In this document: positions 34,133 through 43,264 of the stretch, piece after piece
How the letters are laid out: each line of letters starts with the position of its first letter
Numbering within the stretch: position 1 is the first letter of the stretch
From: Pseudomonas costantinii
GTDB lineage: Bacteria > Pseudomonadota > Gammaproteobacteria > Pseudomonadales > Pseudomonadaceae
Direction of reading: 5' to 3'
NCBI RefSeq assembly: GCF_001870435.1
Contig: NZ_MDDR01000035.1
Location: forward strand, 248,001-312,000
Length of the DNA: 64,000 nt
Notes under the pieces: model-generated
The model's input: only the letters and a program-made list of their open reading frames with translations
What the model was told of the DNA's origin: nothing
Databases searched by the model: none
Position numbers and translations under genes: made by a program

Positions 34133-35614
34133 ATGAGCAAAGAAGTACTGCTGGTTGTTGAGTCGGTATCCAATGAAAAGGGCGTACCGGCAAACGTGAT
34201 TTTTGAAGCGCTGGAGCTGGCCCTGGCCACTGCTACCAAAAAGCGTTTTGAAGACGAAGTTGATCTGCGTGTGGAAATCAACCGCCACACCGGTGCCTAT
34301 GAGACTTTCCGTCGCTGGACGGTCGTCGAAGAAGCCGATCTTGATGATCCGGCCATCGAAACCTGGCCGAGCAAGGTTGCGCAAACGCATCCTGGCGCCC
34401 AGGTCGGTGATGTCGTCGAAGAAAAGATCGAGTCGATCGAATTCGGCCGTATTGCTGCACAGACTGCCAAGCAGGTCATCGTGCAGAAGGTTCGCGAAGC
34501 CGAGCGCGCTCAAGTCGTTGACGCCTATCGCGAGCGCCTGGGTGAAATCATTTCCGGCACCGTGAAAAAAGTCACTCGCGACAATGTGATCGTCGACCTG
34601 GGTAACAACGCCGAAGCGTTGCTGGCCCGTGAAGACATCATCTCTCGTGAAACCTTCCGTGTTGGCGTGCGTCTGCGTGCGCTGCTCAAGGAAATCCGCA
34701 CCGAGAACCGCGGCCCTCAGTTGATCCTGTCGCGTACTGCGCCGGAAATGCTGATCGAACTGTTCCGTATCGAAGTGCCGGAAATCGCTGAAGGCCTGAT
34801 CGAAGTCATGGCTGCGTCCCGCGACCCGGGCTCGCGCGCCAAGATCGCGGTCCGCTCCAAAGACAAACGCATCGATCCGCAAGGTGCTTGCATTGGTATG
34901 CGCGGTTCGCGCGTGCAGGCAGTGTCGGGCGAATTGGGTGGTGAGCGTGTGGACATCGTCCTGTGGGACGATAACCCGGCGCAGTTCGTGATCAACGCCA
35001 TGTCGCCAGCTGAAGTGGCGGCAATTATCGTTGACGAAGATGCCCATGCAATGGACATCGCCGTTGGCGCAGACAATCTGGCTCAGGCCATTGGTCGTGG
35101 TGGTCAGAACGTGCGTCTGGCCAGCCAGCTGACCGGCTGGACCCTGAACGTGATGACCGAATCGGACATCCAGGCTAAGCAGCAAGCTGAAACCGGCGAC
35201 ATCCTGCGCAACTTTATCGACGAGTTGGAAGTCGACGAAGACCTGGCGCAGGTGCTGGTAGATGAAGGCTTCACCAGCCTGGAAGAGATTGCCTACGTAC
35301 CGTTGGAAGAAATGCTCAACATCGACGGCTTTGACGAAGACACCGTCAACGAGCTTCGCGCTCGGGCCAAGGATCGTTTGTTGACTAAAGCCATCGCTAC
35401 TGAGGAAAAGCTGGCAGACGCCCATCCGGCCGAAGACCTGCTCTCGCTTGAGGGTATGGACAAGGATTTGGCGATGGAACTGGCGGTGCGCGGCGTAATT
35501 ACCCGCGAAGACCTGGCCGAGCAGTCTATTGACGATCTGCTCGACATCGACGGCATTGACGATGATCGTGCCGGCAAGTTGATCATGGCCGCCCGAGCCC
35601 ATTGGTTCGAGTAA
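34133..35614 (+). CDS. nusA: Transcription termination/antitermination factor NusA
   Basis: 493 residues from ATG 34133 (MSKEVLLVVESVSNEKGVPA). N-terminal RNA polymerase-binding domain, S1 domain (IISGTVKKVTRDNVIVDLG, about 138), KH1 (GACIGMRGSRVQAVSGELGG, about 255) and KH2 (AIGRGGQNVRLASQLTGW, about 323). Two C-terminal acidic helix-hairpin repeats follow (about 360-493), as in other gammaproteobacterial NusA. It controls pausing, termination and rRNA antitermination. infB follows after 27 bases. Confidence 0.98.
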   Translation: MSKEVLLVVESVSNEKGVPANVIFEALELALATATKKRFEDEVDLRVEINRHTGAYETFRRWTVVEEADLDDPAIETWPSKVAQTHPGAQVGDVVEEKIESIEFGRIAAQTAKQVIVQKVREAERAQVVDAYRERLGEIISGTVKKVTRDNVIVDLGNNAEALLAREDIISRETFRVGVRLRALLKEIRTENRGPQLILSRTAPEMLIELFRIEVPEIAEGLIEVMAASRDPGSRAKIAVRSKDKRIDPQGACIGMRGSRVQAVSGELGGERVDIVLWDDNPAQFVINAMSPAEVAAIIVDEDAHAMDIAVGADNLAQAIGRGGQNVRLASQLTGWTLNVMTESDIQAKQQAETGDILRNFIDELEVDEDLAQVLVDEGFTSLEEIAYVPLEEMLNIDGFDEDTVNELRARAKDRLLTKAIATEEKLADAHPAEDLLSLEGMDKDLAMELAVRGVITREDLAEQSIDDLLDIDGIDDDRAGKLIMAARAHWFE

Positions 35615-35641
35615 CTAGGCGCGGCCTGAGGAGAGAAGTGC

Positions 35642-38167
35642 ATGACGCAAGTCACGGTGAAACAACTGGCCGATGAGGTCAAAACACCGGTAGAGCGCCT
35701 GTTGCAGCAGATGCGTGAGGCAGGTCTGCCGCACACCGCCGCCGATGAAGGTGTGAGCGATAGTGAGAAGCAGTCTTTGCTGACTCACTTGAAGAGCAGC
35801 CACAAGGCGAAAGTGGAAGAACCGCGCAAGATTACATTGCAGCGCAAAACCACCAGCACCCTGCGTGTTGCTGGTAGCAAAAGCATTAGCGTTGAAGTAC
35901 GCAAGAAGAAAGTCTTCGTACAGCGCAGCCCGGAAGAAATCGAAGCCGAGCGCAAACGCGAACTGGAAGAACGTCGCGCAGTAGAAAATGCTGCTCGTCA
36001 GAAGGCTGAAGAAGAAGCCAAGCGTCGCGCCGAAGAAGAAGCGCGTCGCCAGCCTGCTGCTGCGCAACCTGCTGCCACTGAAGCAGTCGCTGCGACTAGC
36101 GCGCCAGTAGAAGCTGTGCGTGAGGCCGCTCCGGTTGCCGCCGCACCTGCTCCTGCAGCTGACGCTCGCAAGCGCGACGAACCTCGTCGTCCGGACAAAC
36201 CACGTGCTGACGATAACAGTCGTCGCGGTGGTGGTGGCGATGGCGAGCGTAAAAACGCTCCGCATCGTGCCTCGGTCAAAGAGAAAGCGCCTGCGCCACG
36301 CGTTGCTCCACGTACTACCGACGAAGAAAGCGATGGCTTCCGTCGTGGTGGTCGTGGCAAGGCCAAGCTGAAAAAACGCAACGCCCACGGTTTCCAGAGC
36401 CCAACCGGCCCTGTCGTGCGTGAAGTGAAGATCGGCGAGACCATCACTGTTGGCGATCTTGCCCAGCAGATGTCGGTCAAGGCAGCTGAAATCATCAAGT
36501 TCATGTTCAAGCTGGGTACTCCGGCCACCATCAACCAGGTACTGGATCAGGAAACTGCCCAACTGGTTGCTGAAGAGCTGGGCCACAAAGTGACCCTCGT
36601 CAGCGATACCGCCCTGGAAGATTCCCTGGCTGAGTCTCTGAAGTTTGAAGGTGAGGCCGTTTCCCGTGCACCGGTTGTGACCGTAATGGGCCACGTTGAC
36701 CACGGTAAAACTTCCCTGCTCGACTATATCCGTCGTGCCAAGGTTGCTGCAGGCGAAGCCGGCGGTATCACCCAGCACATCGGCGCTTATCACGTTGAAA
36801 CCGAGCGTGGCATGGTGACGTTCCTCGACACCCCTGGTCACGCCGCGTTTACCGCAATGCGTGCCCGTGGTGCCAAGGCGACCGACATCGTGATCCTGGT
36901 AGTTGCAGCGGACGACGGTGTAATGCCGCAGACCATTGAAGCTGTCCAGCACGCCAAGGCTGCCGGTGTTCCTCTGGTCGTTGCCGTGAACAAAATCGAC
37001 AAGCCGGGTGCAGATCTCGATCGCATCCGTAGCGAACTGTCGGTTCACGGCGTGACTTCGGAAGAGTGGGGTGGCGAGACGCCATTCGTGTCGGTCTCCG
37101 CGAAAATGGGTACCGGCGTTGACGAACTGCTCGAAGCCGTTCTGCTGCAAGCCGAAGTGCTGGAACTGACCGCTACTCCATCGGCTCCTGGTCGTGGTGT
37201 TGTGGTTGAGTCCCGCCTCGACAAGGGCCGTGGCCCGGTTGCGACCGTTCTGGTTCAAGACGGTACCCTGCGCCAAGGCGACATGGTCCTGGTCGGTTCG
37301 AACTACGGCCGTGTACGTGCCATGCTCGACGAGAACGGCAAGCCAATCAAGGAAGCTGGCCCGGCTATCCCGGTCGAGATCCTCGGCCTGGATGGTACTC
37401 CGGACGCTGGCGACGAGATGAGCGTAGTTGCTGACGAGAAGAAAGCCCGTGAAGTGGCTCTGTTCCGTCAAGGCAAGTTCCGTGAAGTCAAGCTGGCCCG
37501 TGCTCACGCCGGCAAGCTGGAAAACATCTTCGAGAACATGGGCCAGGAAGAGAAGAAGACGCTTAATATCGTCCTCAAATCTGACGTTCGTGGTTCCCTC
37601 GAAGCGTTGAACGGCGCCTTGAACGGCCTGGGTAACGACGAAGTGCAAGTGCGCGTTGTCGGTGGCGGTGTCGGTGGTATCACCGAGTCCGACGCTAACC
37701 TGGCACTGGCTTCCAACGCTGTACTGTTCGGCTTCAACGTGCGTGCCGATGCAGGCGCTCGCAAGATCGTCGAGCAGGAAGGCCTGGACATGCGTTACTA
37801 CAACGTCATCTACGACATCATCGAAGACGTCAAGAAAGCCCTTACCGGCATGCTTGGCAGCGACGTTCGGGAGAACATCCTGGGTATCGCCGAGGTGCGT
37901 GACGTGTTCCGCTCGCCGAAATTTGGCGCGATCGCCGGTTGCATGGTTATCGAAGGTGTTGTGCACCGTAACCGTCCAATCCGTGTACTGCGTGAAGACA
38001 TCGTTATCTTCGAAGGCGAGCTGGAGTCTCTGCGCCGCTTCAAGGATGACGCTTCCGAAGTACGTGCCGGCATGGAATGCGGTATTGGCGTCAAGAGCTA
38101 CAACGACGTCAAAGCTGGCGACAAGATCGAAGTTTACGAGAAGGTTCAGGTTGCTCGCAGCCTCTAA
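35642..38167 (+). CDS. infB: Translation initiation factor IF-2
   Basis: 841 residues. The N-terminal IF2_N domain (TQVTVKQLADEVKTPVERLL) is followed by a long Glu/Arg/Ala-rich charged stretch (about 95-245), then the second IF2_N domain. The GTPase has G1 GHVDHGKTSLLD (about 348), G3 DTPGHAAFTAMR and G4 NKIDKPGAD. Domains II-IV follow and include the fMet-tRNA-binding C terminus. IF-2 places initiator tRNA on the 30S subunit; its tRNA gene is 2 kb upstream. Internal start codons exist in E. coli infB and may exist here; I did not identify them. Confidence 0.98.
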   Translation: MTQVTVKQLADEVKTPVERLLQQMREAGLPHTAADEGVSDSEKQSLLTHLKSSHKAKVEEPRKITLQRKTTSTLRVAGSKSISVEVRKKKVFVQRSPEEIEAERKRELEERRAVENAARQKAEEEAKRRAEEEARRQPAAAQPAATEAVAATSAPVEAVREAAPVAAAPAPAADARKRDEPRRPDKPRADDNSRRGGGGDGERKNAPHRASVKEKAPAPRVAPRTTDEESDGFRRGGRGKAKLKKRNAHGFQSPTGPVVREVKIGETITVGDLAQQMSVKAAEIIKFMFKLGTPATINQVLDQETAQLVAEELGHKVTLVSDTALEDSLAESLKFEGEAVSRAPVVTVMGHVDHGKTSLLDYIRRAKVAAGEAGGITQHIGAYHVETERGMVTFLDTPGHAAFTAMRARGAKATDIVILVVAADDGVMPQTIEAVQHAKAAGVPLVVAVNKIDKPGADLDRIRSELSVHGVTSEEWGGETPFVSVSAKMGTGVDELLEAVLLQAEVLELTATPSAPGRGVVVESRLDKGRGPVATVLVQDGTLRQGDMVLVGSNYGRVRAMLDENGKPIKEAGPAIPVEILGLDGTPDAGDEMSVVADEKKAREVALFRQGKFREVKLARAHAGKLENIFENMGQEEKKTLNIVLKSDVRGSLEALNGALNGLGNDEVQVRVVGGGVGGITESDANLALASNAVLFGFNVRADAGARKIVEQEGLDMRYYNVIYDIIEDVKKALTGMLGSDVRENILGIAEVRDVFRSPKFGAIAGCMVIEGVVHRNRPIRVLREDIVIFEGELESLRRFKDDASEVRAGMECGIGVKSYNDVKAGDKIEVYEKVQVARSL

Positions 38168-38238
38168 CTCGCGCACTTCAGGAGCCACGCAGCGTGTGGG
38201 CATGCAAATGCCCCGCGCAGTGTCCGGACTCTAAACGC

Positions 38239-38273
38239 AACGCCCGGTCTGGCTTTTGTCAGGCCGGGCGTTT
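38239..38273. terminator. Hairpin between infB and rbfA
   Basis: AACGCCCGG pairs with CCGGGCGTT, with an inner CTG/CAG pair, and TTTG follows. It lies 72 bases after infB and 54 bases before rbfA, inside an otherwise compact operon. It is probably a processing or attenuation site rather than the operon end. Confidence 0.55.
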
Positions 38274-38326
38274 GCCGCTTTCAGACCCCACGGGTTTCAC
38301 CGTGTGGCAGTAACAGGTAACAAGAC

Positions 38327-38722
38327 ATGGCAAAAGAATACAGCCGTACCCAGCGTATCGGCGATCAGATGCAGCGCGAGCTGGCCCAACTGATCCGTCG
38401 CGAAGTCAAAGACCCTCGTGTAGGCCTGGTCACCATCACTGCCGTTGAAGTGAGCCGTGACGTGGGTCACGCCAAGATCTTCATCACCGTGATGGGTCAG
38501 GACAGCAGCGAAGAAATCGCGCAAAGCATCAAGGTGCTCAACTCGGCTGCTGGCTTCCTGCGTATGCAGTTGGCCCGTGAAATGAAGCTGCGCAGTGTTC
38601 CCCAGTTGCACTTCCACTACGACGAAAGCGTCGTGCGTGGCGCGCACCTGTCGGCACTGATCGAGCGCGCCGTGGCTGAAGACAGCCAACACCCGTCTAC
38701 ACCTGAAGACGCCAAGGAGTAA
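38327..38722 (+). CDS. rbfA: Ribosome-binding factor A
   Basis: 131 residues, KH-like fold. The start RTQRIGDQMQRELAQLIRRE and the strand VGLVTITAVEVSRDVGHAKI are family hallmarks, with the kinked-helix AxG region LNSAAGFLRMQLAREMKLR near 67 and PQLHFHYDESV near 90. RbfA acts in 30S maturation and cold adaptation. truB begins 3 bases after the stop. Confidence 0.97.
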   Translation: MAKEYSRTQRIGDQMQRELAQLIRREVKDPRVGLVTITAVEVSRDVGHAKIFITVMGQDSSEEIAQSIKVLNSAAGFLRMQLAREMKLRSVPQLHFHYDESVVRGAHLSALIERAVAEDSQHPSTPEDAKE

Positions 38723-38725
38723 GCG

Positions 38726-39643
38726 GTGGCTCAGGTCAAACGTATCCGTCGCAACGTCAGCGGTATCATTCTGCTCGATAAGCCCATTGGCTTTACCTCC
38801 AATGCTGCGCTGCAGAAGGTCCGCTGGCTGCTCAATGCCGAAAAGGCAGGGCACACCGGCAGCCTCGATCCCCTTGCCACCGGCGTTCTGCCGTTGTGCT
38901 TCGGCGAGGCCACCAAGTTCTCGCAATACCTGCTCGATTCCGACAAGGGGTACGAAACCCTGATGCAACTGGGCAAGACCACCACCACGGCAGATGCTGA
39001 AGGTGATGTTTTGCAGGTTCGCGACGTGACCGTTGGTCGTGCTGAAATCGAAGCTGCTTTACCCGGTTTTCGTGGGCAAATCAGTCAGATACCTCCGATG
39101 TACTCGGCCCTTAAGCGCGACGGGCAGCCTCTTTACAAGCTGGCACGTGCGGGCGAAGTAGTGGAGCGTGAACCGCGTTCTGTTACTATTGCGCGCTTGG
39201 AATTGCTTGCCTGTGAAGGCGACACTGCCCGCTTGGCCGTGGACTGCAGCAAAGGCACCTATATCCGTACCCTAGTGGAAGATATCGGTGAACAGCTCGG
39301 TTGCGGCGCGTACGTTGCAGAGCTGCGACGCACACAGGCCGGCCCATTCAGCTTGGCCCAGACGGTTACGCTGGAAGAGTTGGAAGCGGTACACGCCGAA
39401 GGCGGCAATGAAGCAGTTGATCGCTTCCTGATGCCATCGGACAGCGGTTTGCTGGATTGGCCGTTGTTGCACTTTTCGGAGCACAGCGCGTTCTACTGGC
39501 TCAACGGCCAGCCGGTACGTGCCCCGGATGCCCCGAAATTCGGCATGGTGCGAGTACAGGATCATAACGGTCGCTTTATCGGTATCGGTGAAGTGAGCGA
39601 AGACGGGCGCATCGCGCCGCGTCGACTGATTCGGTCAGAATGA
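38726..39643 (+). CDS. truB: tRNA pseudouridine(55) synthase
   Basis: 305 residues, GTG start with AAGGAG upstream. The catalytic Asp lies in GHTGSLDPLATGVLPLCFGE (about residue 48). The thumb-loop and the conserved GFRGQISQIPPMYSALKRDG (about 113-132) follow, then YIRTLVEDIGEQLGCGAYV. A C-terminal PUA-like extension ends the protein. TruB makes pseudouridine 55 in the T-loop of tRNAs and also helps tRNA folding. Confidence 0.97.
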   Translation: MAQVKRIRRNVSGIILLDKPIGFTSNAALQKVRWLLNAEKAGHTGSLDPLATGVLPLCFGEATKFSQYLLDSDKGYETLMQLGKTTTTADAEGDVLQVRDVTVGRAEIEAALPGFRGQISQIPPMYSALKRDGQPLYKLARAGEVVEREPRSVTIARLELLACEGDTARLAVDCSKGTYIRTLVEDIGEQLGCGAYVAELRRTQAGPFSLAQTVTLEELEAVHAEGGNEAVDRFLMPSDSGLLDWPLLHFSEHSAFYWLNGQPVRAPDAPKFGMVRVQDHNGRFIGIGEVSEDGRIAPRRLIRSE

Positions 39644-39758
39644 CCGAACGAGTGTGGCTGTTAACAGGCACGGTCAACACTCATTTTTAGATACAGGGAT
39701 TTGTCCCTGGCCTGTTGAAACTGCCCTTTGGGTGGTTTCCTGAAAAAAGGATTGCCTC

Positions 39759-40028
39759 ATGGCTCTCGACGTTCAAGAAAAAGCACAAATCGTAGCTGAC
39801 TATCAGCAAGCTGTTGGTGACACTGGTTCGCCAGAAGTGCAAGTTGCACTGCTGACCCACAACATCAACAAGCTGCAAGGTCACTTCAAGGCCAACGGTA
39901 AAGATCACCACTCCCGTCGTGGTCTGATCCGCATGGTAAACCAGCGCCGTAAGCTGCTGGACTACCTGAAAGGCAAGGATCTGGGTCGTTATCAGACTCT
40001 GATCGGTCGCCTGGGTCTGCGTCGCTAA
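39759..40028 (+). CDS. rpsO: 30S ribosomal protein S15
   Basis: 89 residues, full length. HSRRGLIRMVNQRRKLLDYL (about 50-69) is the S15 signature that contacts 16S rRNA. AAAAAAGGA precedes the ATG. The 115-base leader contains inverted segments (CAGGGATTTGTCCCTG, 39693-39708) that could form the autoregulatory or terminator-like structures known for rpsO in E. coli; that part is inference. pnp follows after 194 bases, the conserved rpsO-pnp pair. Confidence 0.98.
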   Translation: MALDVQEKAQIVADYQQAVGDTGSPEVQVALLTHNINKLQGHFKANGKDHHSRRGLIRMVNQRRKLLDYLKGKDLGRYQTLIGRLGLRR

Positions 40029-40222
40029 TAAGCGATTGCGCTAGAGGTTGGTTGTCTGCCGTGTGTCAGTGGGATTCCCGCTGGCCCATGGTAGGCTCCC
40101 AGCCTCAAGTTTTATCTGGATACACGTTTTACCCTGGACGAAGGCCGGGCCGACTCCCGACATTGCCCAAGAATTTCGCAAGAAGACAAGTTCCCCAAGA
40201 GCCACAAAGAAGGTAGGACACC

Positions 40223-42328
40223 GTGAACCCGGTTATCAAAAAATTTCAATTCGGTCAGTCGACCGTTACCCTCGAGACAGGCCGTATCGCCCGTCAAGCC
40301 TCCGGCGCAGTGCTGGTTACCGTTGACGATGACGTTACCGTATTGGTGACCGTTGTTGGCGCCAAGACCGCTGACCCAAGCAAAGGCTTCTTCCCTCTTT
40401 CCGTCCACTACCAGGAAAAGACTTACGCTGCCGGTAAGATCCCTGGCGGTTTCTTCAAGCGCGAAGGCCGTCCTTCCGAGAAAGAAACCCTGACCTCCCG
40501 ACTGATCGACCGTCCGATCCGTCCGCTGTTCCCAGAAGGCTTCATGAACGAAGTGCAGGTTGTCTGCACCGTCGTTTCCACCAGCAAGAAGACCGATCCG
40601 GACATCGCTGCGATGATCGGTACCTCGGCTGCCCTGGCCATCTCCGGTATTCCTTTCGATGGCCCAATCGGCGCTGCCCGCGTTGCTTTCCACGAAAGCA
40701 CCGGCTACCTGTTGAACCCGACTTACGAGCAACAGAAAGCTTCGAGCCTGGACATGGTCGTTGCCGGTACCTCGGAAGCCGTGTTGATGGTTGAATCGGA
40801 AGCCAAAGAGCTGACCGAAGACCAGATGCTGGGCGCTGTACTGTTCGCCCACGACGAGTTCCAGGCTGTCATCAAGGCCGTCACCGAGCTGGCTGCTGAA
40901 GCTGCCAAGCCAACCTGGACCTGGGCTCCACAAGCTGAAGCCACTGAACTGCTGGGCGCTATCCGCTCCGAGTTCGGCGCTGCCATCTCCGACGCCTACA
41001 CCATCACCATCAAGGCCGACCGTTACGCTCGCCTGGGTGAGCTGAAGGATCAGGTCGTTGCCAAGCTGTCCGGTGAAGAAGGCCAACCTTCTTCCAGCGA
41101 AGTCAAAGCAGCATTCGGTGAAATCGAATACCGCACCGTTCGCGAAAACATCGTTAACGGCAAGCCACGTATCGACGGTCGCGACACTCGTACCGTACGT
41201 CCGCTGAACATCGAAGTCGGCGTTCTGCCGAAGACTCACGGTTCGGCACTGTTCACCCGTGGTGAAACCCAGGCTCTGGTAGTCGCGACTCTGGGCACTG
41301 CCCGTGACGCACAACTGCTGGACACCTTGGAAGGCGAGAAAAAAGACCCGTTCATGCTGCACTACAACTTCCCTCCGTTCTCGGTAGGCGAGTGTGGTCG
41401 CATGGGTGGTGCTGGTCGTCGCGAAATCGGCCACGGCCGTCTGGCTCGTCGTTCGATTGCCGCCATGCTGCCAGCTGCTGACGTATTCCCGTACACCATC
41501 CGTGTTGTGTCGGAAATCACTGAGTCCAACGGTTCCAGCTCCATGGCTTCGGTCTGCGGTGCTTCCCTGGCTCTGATGGATGCCGGTGTACCGATGAAAG
41601 CGCCGGTTGCTGGTATCGCCATGGGTCTGGTTAAAGAAGGCGAGAAGTTCGCCATCCTGACCGACATCCTGGGTGATGAAGACCACTTGGGCGACATGGA
41701 CTTCAAAGTAGCCGGTACCGCTAAAGGTGTTACCGCGCTGCAGATGGACATCAAGATCAAAGGCATCACCGAAGAAATCATGGAGATTGCTCTGGGCCAA
41801 GCCCTGGAAGCGCGCCTGAACATCCTCGGTCAGATGAACCAGATCATTGGTCAGTCCCGCACCGAACTGTCGGAAAATGCTCCGACCATGATCGCGATGA
41901 AAATCGACACCGACAAAATCCGTGATGTTATCGGTAAAGGCGGCGCGACCATTCGTGCGATCTGTGAAGAGACCAAGGCTTCGATCGACATCGAAGACGA
42001 CGGTTCGATCAAGATCTTCGGCGAAACCAAGGAAGCTGCTGAAGCTGCACGTCAGCGCGTCCTGGGCATCACCGCTGAGGCTGAGATCGGCAAGATCTAT
42101 GTCGGTAAAGTTGAGCGCATCGTCGACTTCGGCGCATTCGTCAACATCCTGCCGGGCAAAGACGGTCTGGTTCACATCTCCATGCTGAGCGACGCTCGCG
42201 TTGAGAAAGTGACCGACATTCTGAAAGAAGGCCAGGAAGTGGAAGTGCTGGTACTGGACGTGGACAACCGCGGTCGTATCAAGCTGTCCATCAAGGACGT
42301 AGCAGCAGCCAAGGCATCGGGCGTTTAA
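40223..42328 (+). CDS. pnp: Polyribonucleotide nucleotidyltransferase
   Basis: 701 residues, GTG start with AAGGTAGGA upstream. Two RNase PH domains (FGQSTVTLETGRIARQASGA near 8; ALFTRGETQALVVATLGTAR near 340) flank a helical domain. The C terminus has KH (IRDVIGKGGATIRAICEETK, about 566-585) and S1 (GKVERIVDFGAFVNILPGKD, about 630). PNPase degrades RNA 3' to 5' with phosphate. The 194-base leader after rpsO probably forms the RNase III-cut hairpin that controls pnp in enterics; this is inference. A strong terminator follows. Confidence 0.98.
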   Translation: MNPVIKKFQFGQSTVTLETGRIARQASGAVLVTVDDDVTVLVTVVGAKTADPSKGFFPLSVHYQEKTYAAGKIPGGFFKREGRPSEKETLTSRLIDRPIRPLFPEGFMNEVQVVCTVVSTSKKTDPDIAAMIGTSAALAISGIPFDGPIGAARVAFHESTGYLLNPTYEQQKASSLDMVVAGTSEAVLMVESEAKELTEDQMLGAVLFAHDEFQAVIKAVTELAAEAAKPTWTWAPQAEATELLGAIRSEFGAAISDAYTITIKADRYARLGELKDQVVAKLSGEEGQPSSSEVKAAFGEIEYRTVRENIVNGKPRIDGRDTRTVRPLNIEVGVLPKTHGSALFTRGETQALVVATLGTARDAQLLDTLEGEKKDPFMLHYNFPPFSVGECGRMGGAGRREIGHGRLARRSIAAMLPAADVFPYTIRVVSEITESNGSSSMASVCGASLALMDAGVPMKAPVAGIAMGLVKEGEKFAILTDILGDEDHLGDMDFKVAGTAKGVTALQMDIKIKGITEEIMEIALGQALEARLNILGQMNQIIGQSRTELSENAPTMIAMKIDTDKIRDVIGKGGATIRAICEETKASIDIEDDGSIKIFGETKEAAEAARQRVLGITAEAEIGKIYVGKVERIVDFGAFVNILPGKDGLVHISMLSDARVEKVTDILKEGQEVEVLVLDVDNRGRIKLSIKDVAAAKASGV

Positions 42329-42355
42329 TTACCCGCAGGCTTTACGCTGAAAAAG

Positions 42356-42379
42356 AGGACCCTTCGGGGTCCTTTTTTT
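42356..42379 (+). terminator. Terminator of the rimP-pnp operon
   Basis: AGGACCC-TTCG-GGGTCCT stem with a UUCG-type tetraloop followed by seven T, 27 bases after pnp. Confidence 0.95.
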
Positions 42380-42430
42380 ATGGGGGACGGAAAGTGATGG
42401 AAAATCAGCCGTTTATCCATCTGCAAAACC

Positions 42431-42472
42431 TGCAAGTTGCATGCAGGCATCACCCTCTTCATGCAAGTTGCA
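42431..42472. promoter_or_regulatory. Two identical palindromic sites upstream of a sigma-54 promoter
   Basis: TGCAAGTTGCA occurs at 42431-42441 and again at 42462-42472. Each is a palindrome (TGCAA-G-TTGCA) and the centres are 31 bases apart, about three helical turns. They lie 67-108 bases upstream of the -24 element at 42539. This is the layout of an upstream activating sequence for a sigma-54 enhancer-binding protein. The protein is unknown. Confidence 0.6.
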
Positions 42473-42538
42473 CGATTTCAAAAGTTGAATGAATTCATAA
42501 CCTATTGTTTTTGAAGGGGATTATTGATTTATAAAACT

Positions 42539-42554
42539 TGGCACAACGCCTGCA
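42539..42554 (+). promoter_or_regulatory. Sigma-54 promoter of the BON-protein gene
   Basis: TGGCACAACGCCTGCA has GG and GC at the exact -24/-12 spacing and five of six bases of the TGGCAC half in canonical form plus TGCA. It lies 70 bases upstream of the BON-protein start, leaving a leader of about 58 bases. Confidence 0.8.
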
Positions 42555-42623
42555 ACAGTACTGGTAACCCTGCGGCATTAACGTTGAAACGCTGCAGACC
42601 TTCGAAAAACAGGAGTTACTCGT

Positions 42624-42971
42624 ATGAAGAAGTTCGCTATCGCTGCTGCAACTGCCACCGCGCTGACCCTGACCATGGCTAACGTTGCGTTCGCCCAAAC
42701 TTCCCAGGCTCCAATGGTTGTCGCCGCCGGTGAAGTGACCAAGGCCAAGGAAGCGACCTCCGACACCTGGATCACTACCAAGGTGAAAAGTGACCTGGTA
42801 ACCGAGAAAGGCATTCCTGGCACCGACATCAAAGTCGAAACCAACAAAGGCGTAGTTTCCCTGTCGTCGACCGTCGCAGTGACCGAAGCGCAGAAAACTA
42901 CAGCGGTGAACATCACCAAGCAAATCAAAGGCGTTAAAGCTGTATCGGCCGACGGCCTGAAAGCAGAGTAA
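42624..42971 (+). CDS. Periplasmic BON-domain protein
   Basis: 115 residues. A signal peptide (MKKFAIAAATATALTLTMAN, then VAFA) ends at about residue 24. One BON domain (about 44-112) shows DTWITTKVKSDLVTEKGIPG, TNKGVVSLSSTV and KQIKGVKAVSADGLKA. BON domains bind phospholipid or other envelope components; OsmY and related stress proteins carry two, this one carries one. CAGGAG precedes the ATG. A BON gene beside pnp is also present in P. aeruginosa. The likely sigma-54 promoter and paired palindromes suggest nutrient- or stress-linked control, which would be worth testing. Confidence 0.9.
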   Translation: MKKFAIAAATATALTLTMANVAFAQTSQAPMVVAAGEVTKAKEATSDTWITTKVKSDLVTEKGIPGTDIKVETNKGVVSLSSTVAVTEAQKTTAVNITKQIKGVKAVSADGLKAE

Positions 42972-43077
42972 CGCTTAACAATTCGTCTGAACTGAATGGC
43001 GGCGGCGGCGGGTGAGCTAGATATCCACCCAATGCACCTCTGGCGTTCATGCGACCGACCACACGGATGTGGTTATT

Positions 43078-43107
43078 ACAGGCCCCGGCACTTGTGTCGG
43101 GGCCTGT
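43078..43107 (+). terminator. Terminator after the BON-protein gene
   Basis: ACAGGCCCCG pairs with CGGGGCCTGT around a 10-base loop, followed by TCT. It lies 106 bases after the stop codon. Confidence 0.75.
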
Positions 43108-43149
43108 TCTATTGTGGGAAGAAATACATTTCGTAGGTATATGAAAATC

Positions 43150-43244
43150 AAATGTGGGAGCGGGCTTGCCCGCGAATACGGAGTGTCAGTCGACATCTAC
43201 ATGACTGATCCACCGCCTTCGCGGGCAAGCCCGCTCCCACATTT
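43150..43244. repeat. REPIN (two inverted REP sequences)
   Basis: Two exact 27-base inverted arms (43150-43176 and 43218-43244) flank a 41-base spacer. Each arm contains GTGGGAGCGGGCTTGCCCGC, itself a short imperfect hairpin. This is the REPIN form known from P. fluorescens SBW25 and relatives, mobilised by RAYT transposases. It sits between the BON-gene terminator and the end of the convergent DUF748 gene, the usual extragenic place. Confidence 0.93.
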
Positions 43245-43264
43245 AGATTTGTGCTGGTCGCCGG

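Noticed and set aside
33968..35602. 544-codon open frame on the minus strand opposite nusA
   Set aside because: Antisense artefact of nusA and the rimP end.
35615..38203. 862-codon open frame on the minus strand opposite infB
   Set aside because: It mirrors infB codon bias, covers it almost exactly and shows no protein family features.
40112..42175. 687-codon open frame on the minus strand opposite pnp
   Set aside because: Antisense artefact of pnp, with no ribosome site.
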